DNA of 64,000 nucleotides from NCBI RefSeq assembly GCF_001507855.1, contig NZ_LGEN01000004.1, forward strand, positions 86,315 through 150,314. Direction: 5' to 3'. The notes under the pieces were generated by a model, which saw only the letters and a program-made list of their open reading frames with translations, was not told the DNA's origin and made no database searches. The position numbers were made by a program, and so were the translations under genes. Source of the DNA: Halomonas sp. 54_146. Lineage in GTDB: Bacteria; Pseudomonadota; Gammaproteobacteria; Pseudomonadales; Halomonadaceae. Shown one piece after another: positions 16,189-26,736 of this stretch. Within the stretch, counting starts at the first letter, position 1, and the number at the start of each line of letters is the position of its first letter.

Positions 16189-18279
16189 CTACGAACGCCC
16201 GCCGACTAGGGTGGTGACCCTTAATGTACGGTCATCGGGAATTTCGGCTTGCGACAACACCGACATATGCCGTAGGCGGCGGCGTAAAAAGCGCGAAAGC
16301 ACTGCCCGCAACGAATGCTGCACGACCAGCACCGGCGGCTCGCCTGAACTTTCGTGACGCTCTAGCGCCTGCTGCGCCTGGGTCATCAGTGTCTCGGCCA
16401 GGCCAGGTTCCATGGCACCGTTGCCATTCATCGCCTGTACCAGCACTTGTTCCAACTGAGCATCCAGCCCCATCACATTGAGCGTCTCTTGGCCGGCAAA
16501 CCACTGCTGAACAATGGCACGCCCCAAGGACACACGGACTAGCGCGGTCAGCTCGTTGGGGTCTTTTTGCTGGGTGGCGTACTCCGCCAGGGTATCCAAA
16601 ATGGTGCGCATATCACGAATGGACACGTCTTCATCGAGCAGATTTTGTAAAATACGCTGCAATACCGTCAACGAAATCGCTTTTGGAATGACTTCTTCGA
16701 CTAAGGCTTTTTGATCATCGCCCATTTTATCCAGCAGCTTCTGCACTTCTTGGCGGCCTAACATTTCAGGTGAGTGGCGGTGCAGCAGGTGGTTCAAGTG
16801 GGTCGCAATCACGGTGCTGGCATCAACCACGGTGTAGCCATATACCTGAGCGTGCTCACGCTGGCCGCTTTCAATCCACACAGCGGGCAGACCAAAGGCA
16901 GGGTCTTGGGTATGAGTGCCCTGCAATTCGCCTGAGACCTGGCCTGGGTTAATCGCCAGCCATTTACCCGGCTGCGCTTCGGCGCGGCCAATTTCAGCGC
17001 CTTTCATCGAAAGCACATAGGCGTTGGGCGGCAGCTCCAAGTTATCGCGGATATGCACGACCGGCGGCAAAAAGCCCACTTCTTGAGCAAACTTTTTGCG
17101 CACACTTTTAATGCGCCCAAGCAGCTCACCTTTTTGGCGCGAGTCCACCAGCGGTATTAAGCGATGGCCCACTTCCAGGCCAAGAGTATCGACCAGCTGC
17201 ACATCTTCCCAGCTTGCTTCCGGGGTCTCTTGTACAGGCACGGGGGCTGCGTCAATTTCCTCTTTAACCAAGGCCTTCTCTTTTTGGCGCGACAACAGCC
17301 ACGCTAAACCACCCAGCAGCGCGGTGAAGAAGAGAAAGACAAAATTGGGCATGCCGGGCACCATGCCTAGCAAGCCCATGACCACGGCGGCTAAGATCAG
17401 TACCTGGGGGTTAACGAACAGCTGGCTCAGCATTTGCTGGCCAATATCCTCGTTCGTGTCGGTGCTCACCCGCGATACCGTGACACCCGCTGCGGTCGAA
17501 ATCACCAGGGCGGGAATTTGCGCCACCAGACCATCGCCGATCGCCAGCAACATATAGGTTTGGCCAGCCGCGCCAAAGCTCATGTCATGCTGCAACATAC
17601 CAATCATCAGCCCGCCGATGATATTGACCACCATAATCACCAAACCAGCAATGGCGTCACCACGGACAAACTTGCTCGCACCGTCCATCGAGCCAAAGAA
17701 ATCAGCCTCTTGGGCGACTTCTGCACGGCGCTTTTTGGCGTCTTCTTCGCCGATTAAACCGGCGTTAAGGTCGGCATCGATGGCCATTTGCTTGCCGGGC
17801 ATCGCATCCAGCGTAAAGCGCGCACCCACTTCAGCAATACGGCCAGCACCTTTGGTAATGACCATGAAGTTGATAATGACCAGAATCAGGAAGACCACCA
17901 GGCCCACCGCAAAGTTACCGCCGACCAAGAACGCCCCAAACGCTTCAATTACCTTACCCGCGGACGCACCGCCTTGGTGGCCCTCCATTAACACTACCCG
18001 AGTGGAGGCGACGTTAAGCGACAGGCGCAGCAGCGTGGTGAATAGCAACACAGCAGGAAACGCCGCAAAATCAAGCGGCTTCTGCGTAAACATGCTGACC
18101 ATCAACACCATAATGGCCAAGGCAATATTGAAGGTGAAGAGTAGATCGAGCGCAAAGGGTGGCAAGGGCACAATCATCATGCCCAAAATCATCAGGATGA
18201 GCATCGGCCCGACCAGCAGCTTCATGCGCACGTTACCCATCCAGTCGCGCCGACCTATTAGCTGGTTTAAGCCTTTCAT
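16189..18279 (-). CDS. flhA: Flagellar export apparatus protein FlhA
   Basis: FlhA (696 residues) forms the nonameric ring of the type III export gate; its cytoplasmic domain docks chaperone-substrate complexes. About eight N-terminal membrane helices (to about residue 325) contain the FHIPEP family signature (RLSLNVASTRVVLMEGH, VGGNFAVGLVVFLI). The cytoplasmic part includes HIRDNLELPPNAYVL and QKDPNELTALVRVSLGR. The ATG overlaps the flhB stop as ATGA, indicating translational coupling. The end lies 56 bases before flhF. Confidence 0.97.
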   Translation of the reverse strand: MKGLNQLIGRRDWMGNVRMKLLVGPMLILMILGMMIVPLPPFALDLLFTFNIALAIMVLMVSMFTQKPLDFAAFPAVLLFTTLLRLSLNVASTRVVLMEGHQGGASAGKVIEAFGAFLVGGNFAVGLVVFLILVIINFMVITKGAGRIAEVGARFTLDAMPGKQMAIDADLNAGLIGEEDAKKRRAEVAQEADFFGSMDGASKFVRGDAIAGLVIMVVNIIGGLMIGMLQHDMSFGAAGQTYMLLAIGDGLVAQIPALVISTAAGVTVSRVSTDTNEDIGQQMLSQLFVNPQVLILAAVVMGLLGMVPGMPNFVFLFFTALLGGLAWLLSRQKEKALVKEEIDAAPVPVQETPEASWEDVQLVDTLGLEVGHRLIPLVDSRQKGELLGRIKSVRKKFAQEVGFLPPVVHIRDNLELPPNAYVLSMKGAEIGRAEAQPGKWLAINPGQVSGELQGTHTQDPAFGLPAVWIESGQREHAQVYGYTVVDASTVIATHLNHLLHRHSPEMLGRQEVQKLLDKMGDDQKALVEEVIPKAISLTVLQRILQNLLDEDVSIRDMRTILDTLAEYATQQKDPNELTALVRVSLGRAIVQQWFAGQETLNVMGLDAQLEQVLVQAMNGNGAMEPGLAETLMTQAQQALERHESSGEPPVLVVQHSLRAVLSRFLRRRLRHMSVLSQAEIPDDRTLRVTTLVGGRS

Positions 18280-19442
18280 GGTTGCGCCTCGTTACCGCCG
18301 GTGCCACGCCCGGGGTTTTCCAGCTCTGGGGGAACCGGTAGGTTATCGGGTGTTGGGGGCACGTCACCTCCTTGTTGTGCGACTTGTTTAAGCCGGTAGG
18401 CCCAGGCCATCACTTCCGCAACTGCGGTATATAGCTCAGTGGGTACTTCCGCCTCAAGATCCACGTGATGATACAGGGCGCGGGCCAGCGGCGCTGCTTG
18501 CAAACGCACAACGCCTGCCTCGTCGCCAATCTCACGAATTCGCGCAGCCACTGCATCGGCGCCCTTGGCCACTAACCGTGGAGCCCCCATACTGCCTTCC
18601 TGATAGCTAAGCGCCACTGCGTAATGGGTAGGGTTAGTGATGATCACATCCGCCTCGGGTACTTTACTCATCATCCGCCCGCGGGCCATGGCCTGCTGTT
18701 GCTGACGAATGCGCGCTTTCAAGAGTGGGTCACCTTCAGACTCTTTATGCTCGCGCTTGATTTCTTCTTGGCTCATGCGCAGCTTTTTGGCGTTGCTCCA
18801 AAGCTGAAAGGGCACGTCAATCAAAATAACCACGATAAGCACCAGCACCATCAGGCCAGCCGCTTGAGCCGCCATACGCAGCGCGTTGGTGAGCGCCTGC
18901 TGGATAGGCTGGTCCATCAGCGCCATAAATTTGCCGATGTTGTAGTACAAAAACACCGAGACAACACCGCCTACCAACACCGATTTGGCGATAGCTTTCG
19001 CCAGCTCAACCAGTGCCTGAGAGGAGAAGATACGCTTTACACCCTTAATCGGATCGAGCTTGGAAAGCTTAGGCTGCATCGATTTCGTCGATATCAACCA
19101 GCCGCCCAGCAGCCCGGGCGCTATTAACGCGATGATAGTTAATAGTAAGAACAGCGGCATCATGGCCAATAGCGTGCGCTGACCAAGATCAAGCGCGTTG
19201 ACCAGCATGGGCGTGCTTTCCATTGCCTGGCGACGTTCAAATAGGAACGCCTGCTCCATCACCATGCCCAACTGGTTATAGAGCATACTGCCCATGCTCC
19301 ATAGCCCAATGACGCCGCCTAACAGGAGTAAAAACGTATTTAACTCGCGTGAGCGAGGCACTTGGCCTTCTTCTCGCGCTTTTTCCTTTCGTCGGGGCGT
19401 GGCTTCTTCGGTCTTTTCCTGGTCGCTATCGTTATCTGCCAT
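18276..19442 (-). CDS. flhB: Flagellar export switch protein FlhB
   Basis: FlhB (388 residues) switches export specificity from rod/hook to filament proteins. The charged N-terminus (EKTEEATPRRKEKAREEGQV) is typical. Four membrane helices follow, then the cytoplasmic domain with the self-cleavage motif NPTH in ADVIITNPTHYAVAL (cleavage between Asn and Pro). The proline-rich tail (GDVPPTPDNLPVPPE) is usual. It overlaps flhA by 4 bases. A separate paralogue of only the C-terminal domain is at 33773-34066. Confidence 0.97.
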   Translation of the reverse strand: MADNDSDQEKTEEATPRRKEKAREEGQVPRSRELNTFLLLLGGVIGLWSMGSMLYNQLGMVMEQAFLFERRQAMESTPMLVNALDLGQRTLLAMMPLFLLLTIIALIAPGLLGGWLISTKSMQPKLSKLDPIKGVKRIFSSQALVELAKAIAKSVLVGGVVSVFLYYNIGKFMALMDQPIQQALTNALRMAAQAAGLMVLVLIVVILIDVPFQLWSNAKKLRMSQEEIKREHKESEGDPLLKARIRQQQQAMARGRMMSKVPEADVIITNPTHYAVALSYQEGSMGAPRLVAKGADAVAARIREIGDEAGVVRLQAAPLARALYHHVDLEAEVPTELYTAVAEVMAWAYRLKQVAQQGGDVPPTPDNLPVPPELENPGRGTGGNEAQP

Positions 19443-19545
19443 AAGTCATCCGACCAGGTGAAACAAAGGTTATCACGTATTCAGCCGCCCATAGGGACGG
19501 CTAAATGGCGCTCTTATTTGCCCGCAGGGCGTTTAACCACGTGCT

Positions 19546-20241
19546 TTAAAAGCCTAGCTCGTCCAATAAGTCGTCGACTTGATCTTGCCCAGTGACGATA
19601 TCTTGGGCATTTTCCTTCACTTGGGGTCCATTCAAAAGCTCTTCGTTGCGCCGTGCATTGTCGTTTTTCCACTGATCCTCGGCCTTGCGCTGCATCGATT
19701 CTCGTGCATGAGCGCCCGGTACGTTATCAATCAGTACTTGAACCAGCTGATGTTCGATCTCGCGGATCACGTCCATCATCTTCTTAATCACTTGGCCGGT
19801 CAGGTCTTGAAAGTCCTGGGCCATCATGATTTCCATTAGCTCTTTGTTGGTCGCTGAGGCCATATCAGGCACCTCACCCAAATACGTGCGCGTCTCGATG
19901 ACCAACGCTTTGGCCTCATCGAGCTCTTTGGGTGCGTCAAACCACTCAGTCCAGCGCTTATCCAATGCGCTTGCACGGTCTGCCAACTGATCCTGTATTG
20001 GCTGTGCACGATCAATCGCATTGAGCGCTCGGTCCGCTGCCTGCTCCGTCATGGTCGCGACATAGTGCAAGCGGTCGCGCGCATCAGGGATCGCTTCTGC
20101 CGCTTTCTCGATTTCTTTGTCCAGACCCAGCTCGCGCATGTTATCGCGCAGCATGCGCGTTAACTTACCAATGCGATGAATTAGGTCTTCAGCGGCATCT
20201 TCGGACAGCTGGGCAGAACCGGACTGCTCATTCTGACTCAT
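19546..20241 (-). CDS. cheZ: CheY-P phosphatase CheZ
   Basis: CheZ (231 residues) dephosphorylates CheY-P and ends the tumble signal. The sequence is helical throughout, as in the four-helix-bundle dimer. The catalytic glutamine lies in [18 protein letters not shown], and the C-terminal CheY-binding helix is [12 protein letters not shown]. It follows cheY by 42 bases. The 103-base gap to flhB contains only a weak imperfect hairpin around 19482-19502. Confidence 0.96.
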   Translation of the reverse strand: MSQNEQSGSAQLSEDAAEDLIHRIGKLTRMLRDNMRELGLDKEIEKAAEAIPDARDRLHYVATMTEQAADRALNAIDRAQPIQDQLADRASALDKRWTEWFDAPKELDEAKALVIETRTYLGEVPDMASATNKELMEIMMAQDFQDLTGQVIKKMMDVIREIEHQLVQVLIDNVPGAHARESMQRKAEDQWKNDNARRNEELLNGPQVKENAQDIVTGQDQVDDLLDELGF

Positions 20242-20283
20242 GATGATGTCTCCTCGCTAACCAGGCCCTGAGGCCTAGCCGCT

Positions 20284-20673
20284 TTATTTACCCATTTTGT
20301 CGAAGATCTTATTGAGCTTCTCTTCAAGGGTAGCGGCAGTGAACGGCTTGACGACATAGCCGTTAGCGCCCGCTTGTGCGGCCGCAATGATGTTTTCTTT
20401 TTTGGCTTCAGCGGTCACCATCAGCACAGGAAGCCCTTTCAAGGCCTCGTCCTGGCGGATCTCCTTGAGCATTTCTAAACCGTCTAGATTCGGCATATTC
20501 CAGTCGGACACCACAAACTCAAAGTTGCCAGCGCGCAGCTTATTGAGTGCGTCTTGCCCATCTTCCGCCTCATCCACATTAGTGAAGCCTAACTCCTTTA
20601 GTAGACTACGCACGATCCGACGCATGGTAGGAAAGTCGTCTACAACCAGGAAGCTCATATTCTTATCTGCCAT
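20284..20673 (-). CDS. cheY: Chemotaxis response regulator CheY
   Basis: This 129-residue single-domain receiver is phosphorylated by CheA and binds FliM to change motor rotation. The acid pocket is VVDDFP (Asp12, Asp13), the phosphoacceptor Asp57 is in [12 protein letters not shown], the switch Thr is in MVTAEA, and the Lys is in VVKPF. The length and numbering are those of enteric CheY. The neighbouring cheZ and the MCP gene upstream support the call. Confidence 0.97.
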   Translation of the reverse strand: MADKNMSFLVVDDFPTMRRIVRSLLKELGFTNVDEAEDGQDALNKLRAGNFEFVVSDWNMPNLDGLEMLKEIRQDEALKGLPVLMVTAEAKKENIIAAAQAGANGYVVKPFTAATLEEKLNKIFDKMGK

Positions 20674-20750
20674 CGGTCATCCTCTATTCAGTTCATGGCG
20701 CAGGGGGCGACTGAAACGTACAGTCATGGTTTAGTGGTTAAAACGCTTAC

Positions 20751-22445
20751 TTAAAACTCTTCCCACTCTTCGTGACTGCTGTGCTGTACAGCAGGACGAC
20801 GGAGCGGTGGCTGGCTGGCACTGGGCACACGCGGCGTGGTGGGAGCCGGTTTGCCAGCAGACGGCAGCTGATGAGATGCCGCCTGCATACCTAACAGCTT
20901 AAAGACGGCCACTGCCTGCTCTAAGCGATTTGCCTGCTCTTCAAGGGACGCAGCGGCGGCAGAGGCTTGTTGCACCAACGCAGCGTTCTGCTGGGTCACT
21001 TGGTCCATCTGTCCAACGGCCTGACTGACTTGCTCAATGCCGTCACTCTGCTCTTGAGAAGCAGCGGAAATTTCGTCCATAATATCGGTCACGCGGCGCA
21101 CTGCGGTAACCACATCCGACATTGTGGTACCCGCCTGCTCAACCAGCGTGGAACCCTGTTGAATCTGTGTTACCGAGGCATCAATCAGGGTTTTAATCTC
21201 TTTCGCCGCATCCGCACTGCGGATCGCCAAATTGCGGACTTCGCCCGCTACCACGGCAAAGCCGCGCCCTTGCTCGCCCGCACGTGCAGCTTCTACCGAA
21301 GCATTTAGCGATAAGATATTGGTTTGAAAAGCAATCGAATCAATAACACTAGTAATATCAGCGACTTTTTTCGAGCTGGTAGAGATGCCGTGCATGGTCT
21401 GAACCACTTGCGCCACCACTTGCCCACCGCGCTCGGCGGTAGTAGAAGCATCAGCAGCCAGCGTACTGGCTTGGCGGGCATTGTCGGCATTCTGCTTCAC
21501 CGTTGCGGTCATCTCTTCCATGCTGGCCGCGGTTTCTTGAATGGAGGCAGCCTGCTGTTCAGTGCGCGAGGAGAGATCAGCGTTGCCGCTGGCAATTTCT
21601 CGGGTGCCGTAGTGAATTTCGTTACTGCCTTCACGTACTCGGCTAACGATATTAGTAAGATTTTGCTGCATGGCGCCCATAGCACCGAATAATCGGCCAA
21701 TTTCATTTTTGCCTGCTTCCGGCAACGGATCAGTTAAATCAGCCTCGGCAATGGCATCCAGTCGCTGCACCGCACCTCTTAGCGGTGCAATGACCGTGCG
21801 GCGTAAGCCTATGTAAATGACCAGTGTCATCAGTAGCGCAAAGATCACTACGGCGGCGTTAATCATGGTGAAGAGATTACCTTCCGCCTCTGCATCAGCT
21901 TGAATGGTCTCTACTCGATCAAAGGCGTAGTCCACAAACGCGGTCATGCTAGCAGCAAGACTCGCGAGTGGCTCCATCAGCTCTTCGCGTAAATTGTTGT
22001 AGCCATTAAGGTCCATATACTCAAAAGTGGCGTGCTGCTGCTTCACCAGCGCCGTTACAGTGCGAAAATCTTCTATCAACACAGCGCCCAGCGGTTCGCC
22101 TTGCAGAGTGCGTGGGGTTGCAGCAAAGCGCTCAAAACGCTCCTCGGATCGTTCGATGCGATCACCGGCAATCGCCGCCTGTTGATTGGATTGAGGCGTT
22201 TGACCTGCCATCAAATAGTTAGAGGCGGTCTCCATGGCCAGCATGGCTTCGTTTAACAATGAATCGGCGCGATTGATTTCATTTAACTGCGCATCGCTTA
22301 TACGACTGAGGGTGGCCAGATTGGTTTGTGCATTGCGGTCTGACACAAACCCTAACCCTGCGATCACGAGAATCAGAGCGACGAAGCAGGCGAGTGCGGC
22401 AATGACAGCGGCGTGAATACTCAAATTGCGCAGTAAACGATTCAT
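20751..22445 (-). CDS. Methyl-accepting chemotaxis protein (Tar-like periplasmic domain)
   Basis: A transmembrane chemoreceptor of 564 residues. TM1 is near residues 11-32, a helical periplasmic domain of about 160 residues follows (four-helix-bundle type), TM2 is near 194-216, then HAMP and the signalling hairpin with the tip [20 protein letters not shown]. It ends EEWEEF, a WExF tether of the kind that recruits CheR and CheB. The ligand cannot be predicted. It sits between cheB and cheY, the place of tar/tap in enteric clusters. Confidence 0.93.
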   Translation of the reverse strand: MNRLLRNLSIHAAVIAALACFVALILVIAGLGFVSDRNAQTNLATLSRISDAQLNEINRADSLLNEAMLAMETASNYLMAGQTPQSNQQAAIAGDRIERSEERFERFAATPRTLQGEPLGAVLIEDFRTVTALVKQQHATFEYMDLNGYNNLREELMEPLASLAASMTAFVDYAFDRVETIQADAEAEGNLFTMINAAVVIFALLMTLVIYIGLRRTVIAPLRGAVQRLDAIAEADLTDPLPEAGKNEIGRLFGAMGAMQQNLTNIVSRVREGSNEIHYGTREIASGNADLSSRTEQQAASIQETAASMEEMTATVKQNADNARQASTLAADASTTAERGGQVVAQVVQTMHGISTSSKKVADITSVIDSIAFQTNILSLNASVEAARAGEQGRGFAVVAGEVRNLAIRSADAAKEIKTLIDASVTQIQQGSTLVEQAGTTMSDVVTAVRRVTDIMDEISAASQEQSDGIEQVSQAVGQMDQVTQQNAALVQQASAAAASLEEQANRLEQAVAVFKLLGMQAASHQLPSAGKPAPTTPRVPSASQPPLRRPAVQHSSHEEWEEF

Positions 22446-22487
22446 TGAAAATTCCCTTGTGAGCTTATTAAGTTTTTATAGATGTCG

Positions 22488-23549
22488 CTACACGCGCTGC
22501 GCGCGCCCTGAAGCAGCGATTAGCGCCATCATGCGCGTAGGGATGTCGTCTAACGCCACCACTTCCTGCGCACCGCCTACCGCAATGGCTTCACGGGGCA
22601 TACCGAACACCACGCAGGACTCTTCATTCTGGGCAATGGTGGGTGCACCGGCTTCACGCATTTCAAGCAGCCCTGCAGCGCCGTCTTTGCCCATGCCGGT
22701 CAGAATCACACCAATAGAGTTCTTGCCTGCGTGCTGAGCCGCTGAGTGAAACAGTACGTCTACCGATGGGCGGTGGCGATTCACCGGCGGGCCGCTATCT
22801 AAACGGGCTACGTAGTTAGCCCCGCTGCGCGCTAATTTCAGGTGCTGATCACCAGGCGCGATATAGGCATGACCCGGCAGGATGCGTTCGCCGTCGGTCG
22901 CCTCTTTGACGGTAATCCGACACAGCCGGTCTAATCGCTCGGCAAATGAGCGGGTAAACCCACCGGGCATATGCTGGGTAATCAAAATCGCCGGGGCGTT
23001 AGCGGGCAAAGGCTCAAGCACTGCTCGAATGGCTTCGGTGCCGCCAGTTGAAGCACCGATAATAATCAGCTTCTCACTGGAAATTAGCGGAGCCTTTAGC
23101 GCCGTTGGCGGCGGGGTGTTTTTATGCCGCGCCTTACGAGGCCGCGAGCGCGCTGCAGCACGCAGTTTTTCGGCAATCTCGTCAGCGTACTCCATCATGC
23201 CATTGCGAATGCCAAGGCTTGGCTTGGAGACAAAATCTAGCGCTCCTAGCTCAAGGGCGCGCAGGGTGATTTCCGAGCCGCTTTGCGTTAACGACGACAC
23301 CATCAACACCGGCATGGGGCGCAAGCGCATTAAGCGCTCAAGGAAATCCAAGCCATCCATGCGTGGCATTTCAACGTCTAGCGTTAACACATCAGGATTG
23401 TGCTGTTTAATCAAATCCCTGGCGGCAATCGGGTCTGGTGCCACCGCCACGACTTCCATATCCGGCTGGGAATTAATGATTTCCGTTAACAAATCGCGAA
23501 TCAGCGCCGAATCATCGACGCACAGTACTTTGATCTTGGCTGCGCTCAA
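22488..23549 (-). CDS. cheB: Chemotaxis protein-glutamate methylesterase CheB
   Basis: CheB (353 residues) removes methyl groups from, and deamidates, chemoreceptors. The receiver domain (1-125) has [11 protein letters not shown] and phosphoacceptor Asp58 ([12 protein letters not shown]). A basic linker follows, then the esterase domain with the catalytic Ser in [11 protein letters not shown], His in [10 protein letters not shown] and Asp in [12 protein letters not shown]. It lies 90 bases after cheR. Confidence 0.97.
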   Translation of the reverse strand: MSAAKIKVLCVDDSALIRDLLTEIINSQPDMEVVAVAPDPIAARDLIKQHNPDVLTLDVEMPRMDGLDFLERLMRLRPMPVLMVSSLTQSGSEITLRALELGALDFVSKPSLGIRNGMMEYADEIAEKLRAAARSRPRKARHKNTPPPTALKAPLISSEKLIIIGASTGGTEAIRAVLEPLPANAPAILITQHMPGGFTRSFAERLDRLCRITVKEATDGERILPGHAYIAPGDQHLKLARSGANYVARLDSGPPVNRHRPSVDVLFHSAAQHAGKNSIGVILTGMGKDGAAGLLEMREAGAPTIAQNEESCVVFGMPREAIAVGGAQEVVALDDIPTRMMALIAASGRAQRV

Positions 23550-23639
23550 AGCACGCCTCCTCTTGCTATAGACGCCTGATGTGTCATTGCAATCGCCGCC
23601 GCTACAGCGCCTGAAGCAATCATAAGGACACGTAAATGT

Positions 23640-24509
23640 TCATTTTTTTGCCAGCGTATAAACGGTCTGGCCACGCAGTTTGAAAGCGTCACTTATGTAC
23701 GAGAAATTTTCTGAGTGGCCTGCAAACAGCAAACCATCAGACTTCATCAGTGGCGCAAACCGCTTCAGAATTTTTGCCTGAGTGTCTTTATCAAAATAAA
23801 TCATGATGTTGCGACAAAATACTGCGTCAAATGGGCCTTTAATCGGCCATTGTGGCGCCAACAAATTAAGCGGCATGAACTCTACCAGAGCCGATACTTC
23901 AGGCCGAACTCTGGCAAACCCTTCATGGCGCCCGGTGCCTTTTTGAAAAAAGCGTTTAACGCGCACTTCATCTAGCTTGCGCACCTGCTCTTGGGGGTAA
24001 ACACCCGTGCGAGCTTTCGCCAGGGCTTCCGTATCAATATCGGTGGCGATAACTTTCGCCTGTGCGGCTTTAGGGCCTAGCGTTTCCAGCAGGGTCATGG
24101 CGAGCGAGTAAGGCTCTTCCCCCGTTGAAGCCGCTGAGCACCAAATAGTGACCGGTTCTTGCTTATGCCTAATATGCTCAGCCAACAGCGGAAAATGATG
24201 AGCTTCACGAAAAAAAGCCGTGAGGTTGGTGGTTAGCGCGTTGGTAAAGGCTTCCCACTCTTTAGCGTCGGGTTGACGCTCTAAACGCACCAAGTAATCC
24301 GTAAAGCGCGTCATTCCATGGTGACGCAGCCGCTTCGCTAAGCGGCTGTAGACCATCTCACGCTTATGCTCGGCCAACACAATACCCGCTCGTTGATAAA
24401 TCAACTCGCGAATACGTGAAAAATCAGCATCGGTCAGAATCAGATCACGCTCTATCTGATTGCTGGATGCCCACTGCCCATCGACAACCCGTTCACGTTG
24501 TTCGGTCAA
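23640..24509 (-). CDS. cheR: Chemotaxis methyltransferase CheR
   Basis: CheR methylates receptor glutamates using S-adenosylmethionine. The N-terminal helical domain is followed by the SAM-binding domain with [29 protein letters not shown], and [13 protein letters not shown]. Length is about 289 residues. The start is uncertain. A TTG at 24509 overlaps the stop of the upstream receptor gene (TTGA) and has GGA 6 bases and GAGGA about 11 bases upstream. A GTG at 24521 has GAGGA directly abutting it, which is too close. I prefer the TTG; the longer form would add four residues. Confidence 0.92.
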   Translation of the reverse strand: MTEQRERVVDGQWASSNQIERDLILTDADFSRIRELIYQRAGIVLAEHKREMVYSRLAKRLRHHGMTRFTDYLVRLERQPDAKEWEAFTNALTTNLTAFFREAHHFPLLAEHIRHKQEPVTIWCSAASTGEEPYSLAMTLLETLGPKAAQAKVIATDIDTEALAKARTGVYPQEQVRKLDEVRVKRFFQKGTGRHEGFARVRPEVSALVEFMPLNLLAPQWPIKGPFDAVFCRNIMIYFDKDTQAKILKRFAPLMKSDGLLFAGHSENFSYISDAFKLRGQTVYTLAKK

Positions 24510-26674
24510 AACGCTTCCCACTCCTCTACTGAGGCGTTTTGCCGTTTCACAGGCAAATTCGCCGATGTAGCCTTATGCTGAGCAGCAAGCCTATTGGGCA
24601 GTTGCGCAACGGGTGTTGAGCCTGCATTCCCAGGCGAACGTAGCGCGCCCTTGCTATCTAACCTGAATGCTTCCACCGAAAGTGCTAATAGCCCCGCCTG
24701 TTGCTCTAGAGAGACCGCCGCTCGCGCGGTTTCTTGAACCCGCACGGCATTACGCTGAGTGGCTTGATCCATTTCTGCGACGGCTTGATTGACCTGGGCG
24801 ATACCGCTGCTCTGCTCTTCAGACGCTGCCGAGATTTCATGCATAATTTGCGTAACATTACGGGCCGCTTCAGCCACTTCGGCAATCGCCGCTTCGGCTT
24901 TTTTCACCAGCCCAGCACCGGCCCCCACCTCTCGGTTAGAACCGTCAATCAAACCGCGAATTTCTTGAGCAGCGCCAGCACTACGGCTTGCCAGTTTGCG
25001 TACCTCTTCGGCCACCACAGCGAAGCCACGACCATGCTCACCGGCACGGGCCGCTTCCACCGACGCGTTTAGCGCCAAAATATTGGTTTGAAATGCAATG
25101 GAGTCGATCACATTAATGATGTCGCTCATCTGCTGCGAGCTTTGAGTAATTCGCTGCATGTTGTCGACCAGCTGTGTCATCAACTCGCCAGTATTGGTGA
25201 CTTGTATGGCATTTTTATCGGCTAACTGGCGTGCTTCTTGAGCGTTATCGCTGTTTTGTTTTACCGTCGCGGTCATCTCTTCCATACTGGAAGCTGTTTG
25301 CTGCAAAGACGCTGCCTGCTGCTCGGTACGCGACGATAGCTCTTCGTTTCCGCTGGCGATGTCTTGCGCGGCAGGGGTCACAACATCGATCCCTCCTTTG
25401 ACATCGGCAATGATACTGCTGAGGCTTTTACGCATGGTGTCCAGGGAGTCCATCAACTGGCCCACTTCATCTCGCCGCCGGGCAGGCACTTTAGCGGCTA
25501 GGTTGCCGCCCGCAATTTGCAGCGTAAACCGGGCGGCACTATTTAATGGTCGTACAATAGCGCGCAGGGTCACCACACCGATTAAAATCAACAGCAGCAA
25601 GCCAATGCCCAGCACCAGCGCTTGAGCGCCTACCATGACAGTTTGGCCTTGCTCCGCATCTCCAGCCATCACTTCAGCCGCCTGCTGCTTTTGCGCAATC
25701 AGTTGATTGACCATGCTGGATAGCGCGCGACCATCGCGGGTCATTACACTGATCACGGCATCCAGGCCGGTAAACGCTTGGTAGGTTTCTTCCGCCTGAA
25801 GGACGCTGGCGGCTTGACCCATACCGTTTTCCAGAAATGCCTGCAATTGCTCATCAAATTCTGTCGCGAGTACCGTCGCATTGACGTCACGGGAGTAGTA
25901 CTCCTGCCAAACTGCCGCGACCTGTTCAGCGCTAGTCTCAATGCTTTCGCCCATTTCAAAGCGCTGGTTAATAAGTTCCATGCGTTCGGGCTCAATCATT
26001 GCTTGTCGCGTCTGAGCAATGGCCTGATCAATCTGTTGCAAGCGAATAACGTCACGTAAGCCATCATTATTCAACTGACCCAAGCGCTCACCAGAGACAT
26101 TCAAGCCATACAGGCCTAAACCACCGCTCACCAGCAGCAGTAACCCTGCCAGTACAATCATGCCCGCTAACTTGGCACGAATAGTATTGAAACGCACCCG
26201 CGCTAAGCGATTAAAAACGCCTTTCTGACGTAAACGGCCTTTATCTAAATAGAGCCCCTTATTGCGCCCTCCACGTATCTCAGCGTAAGCACGCTCTGCC
26301 TGCTCAATGGCTACTCGCGTGGCCTGAACGCGTACCGAGGCATAACCAACGACTTGTTCGTTTTCGACAATCGGCGTCACGCTGGCATCCACCCAGTAGT
26401 GGTCACCATTTTTGCAGCGATTTTTAACCAGCCCGCGCCACGTATCTCCCGCTTGCACCGTTTGCCATAGGTTCTCAAAGGCGGCAGGCGGCATATCAGG
26501 GTGACGAATTAAATTATGCGGTGCTCCTATCAGCTCTGCATGTTCAAACCCACTAATGTCGATAAACGCGGGGTTCGCATAGGTAATGCGCCCTTTGGTA
26601 TCGGTACGTGAGACTAAGAAGTCGTCCTCTTTTAGCTCAACTTCACGCTGAGTGACTGGCTGATTATTACGCAT
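24506..26674 (-). CDS. Aer-like PAS chemoreceptor with additional transmembrane sensor segment
   Basis: The 722-residue receptor starts MRNNQPVTQ, as Pseudomonas Aer does, with an Aer-type PAS domain ([39 protein letters not shown]), suggesting redox/FAD sensing. Unlike E. coli Aer, it has two separated membrane helices (about 168-193 and about 348-372) with a helical segment of about 150 residues between them, then HAMP and the signalling tip [20 protein letters not shown]. It ends VEEWEAF, a CheR/CheB tether. The WEAF codons also supply the purine-rich ribosome-binding site for cheR. Confidence 0.9.
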   Translation of the reverse strand: MRNNQPVTQREVELKEDDFLVSRTDTKGRITYANPAFIDISGFEHAELIGAPHNLIRHPDMPPAAFENLWQTVQAGDTWRGLVKNRCKNGDHYWVDASVTPIVENEQVVGYASVRVQATRVAIEQAERAYAEIRGGRNKGLYLDKGRLRQKGVFNRLARVRFNTIRAKLAGMIVLAGLLLLVSGGLGLYGLNVSGERLGQLNNDGLRDVIRLQQIDQAIAQTRQAMIEPERMELINQRFEMGESIETSAEQVAAVWQEYYSRDVNATVLATEFDEQLQAFLENGMGQAASVLQAEETYQAFTGLDAVISVMTRDGRALSSMVNQLIAQKQQAAEVMAGDAEQGQTVMVGAQALVLGIGLLLLILIGVVTLRAIVRPLNSAARFTLQIAGGNLAAKVPARRRDEVGQLMDSLDTMRKSLSSIIADVKGGIDVVTPAAQDIASGNEELSSRTEQQAASLQQTASSMEEMTATVKQNSDNAQEARQLADKNAIQVTNTGELMTQLVDNMQRITQSSQQMSDIINVIDSIAFQTNILALNASVEAARAGEHGRGFAVVAEEVRKLASRSAGAAQEIRGLIDGSNREVGAGAGLVKKAEAAIAEVAEAARNVTQIMHEISAASEEQSSGIAQVNQAVAEMDQATQRNAVRVQETARAAVSLEQQAGLLALSVEAFRLDSKGALRSPGNAGSTPVAQLPNRLAAQHKATSANLPVKRQNASVEEWEAF

Positions 26675-26736
26675 GGCCTACCTTTTTTTAGTATTTTATT
26701 GTTCAAAAAAAAACCGTACCTGCTCTGCCAAGCAGT

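Noticed and set aside
19482..19502. Terminator between flhB and cheZ
   Set aside because: The hairpin has a mismatch in the stem and no T run on the minus strand, so read-through is expected.
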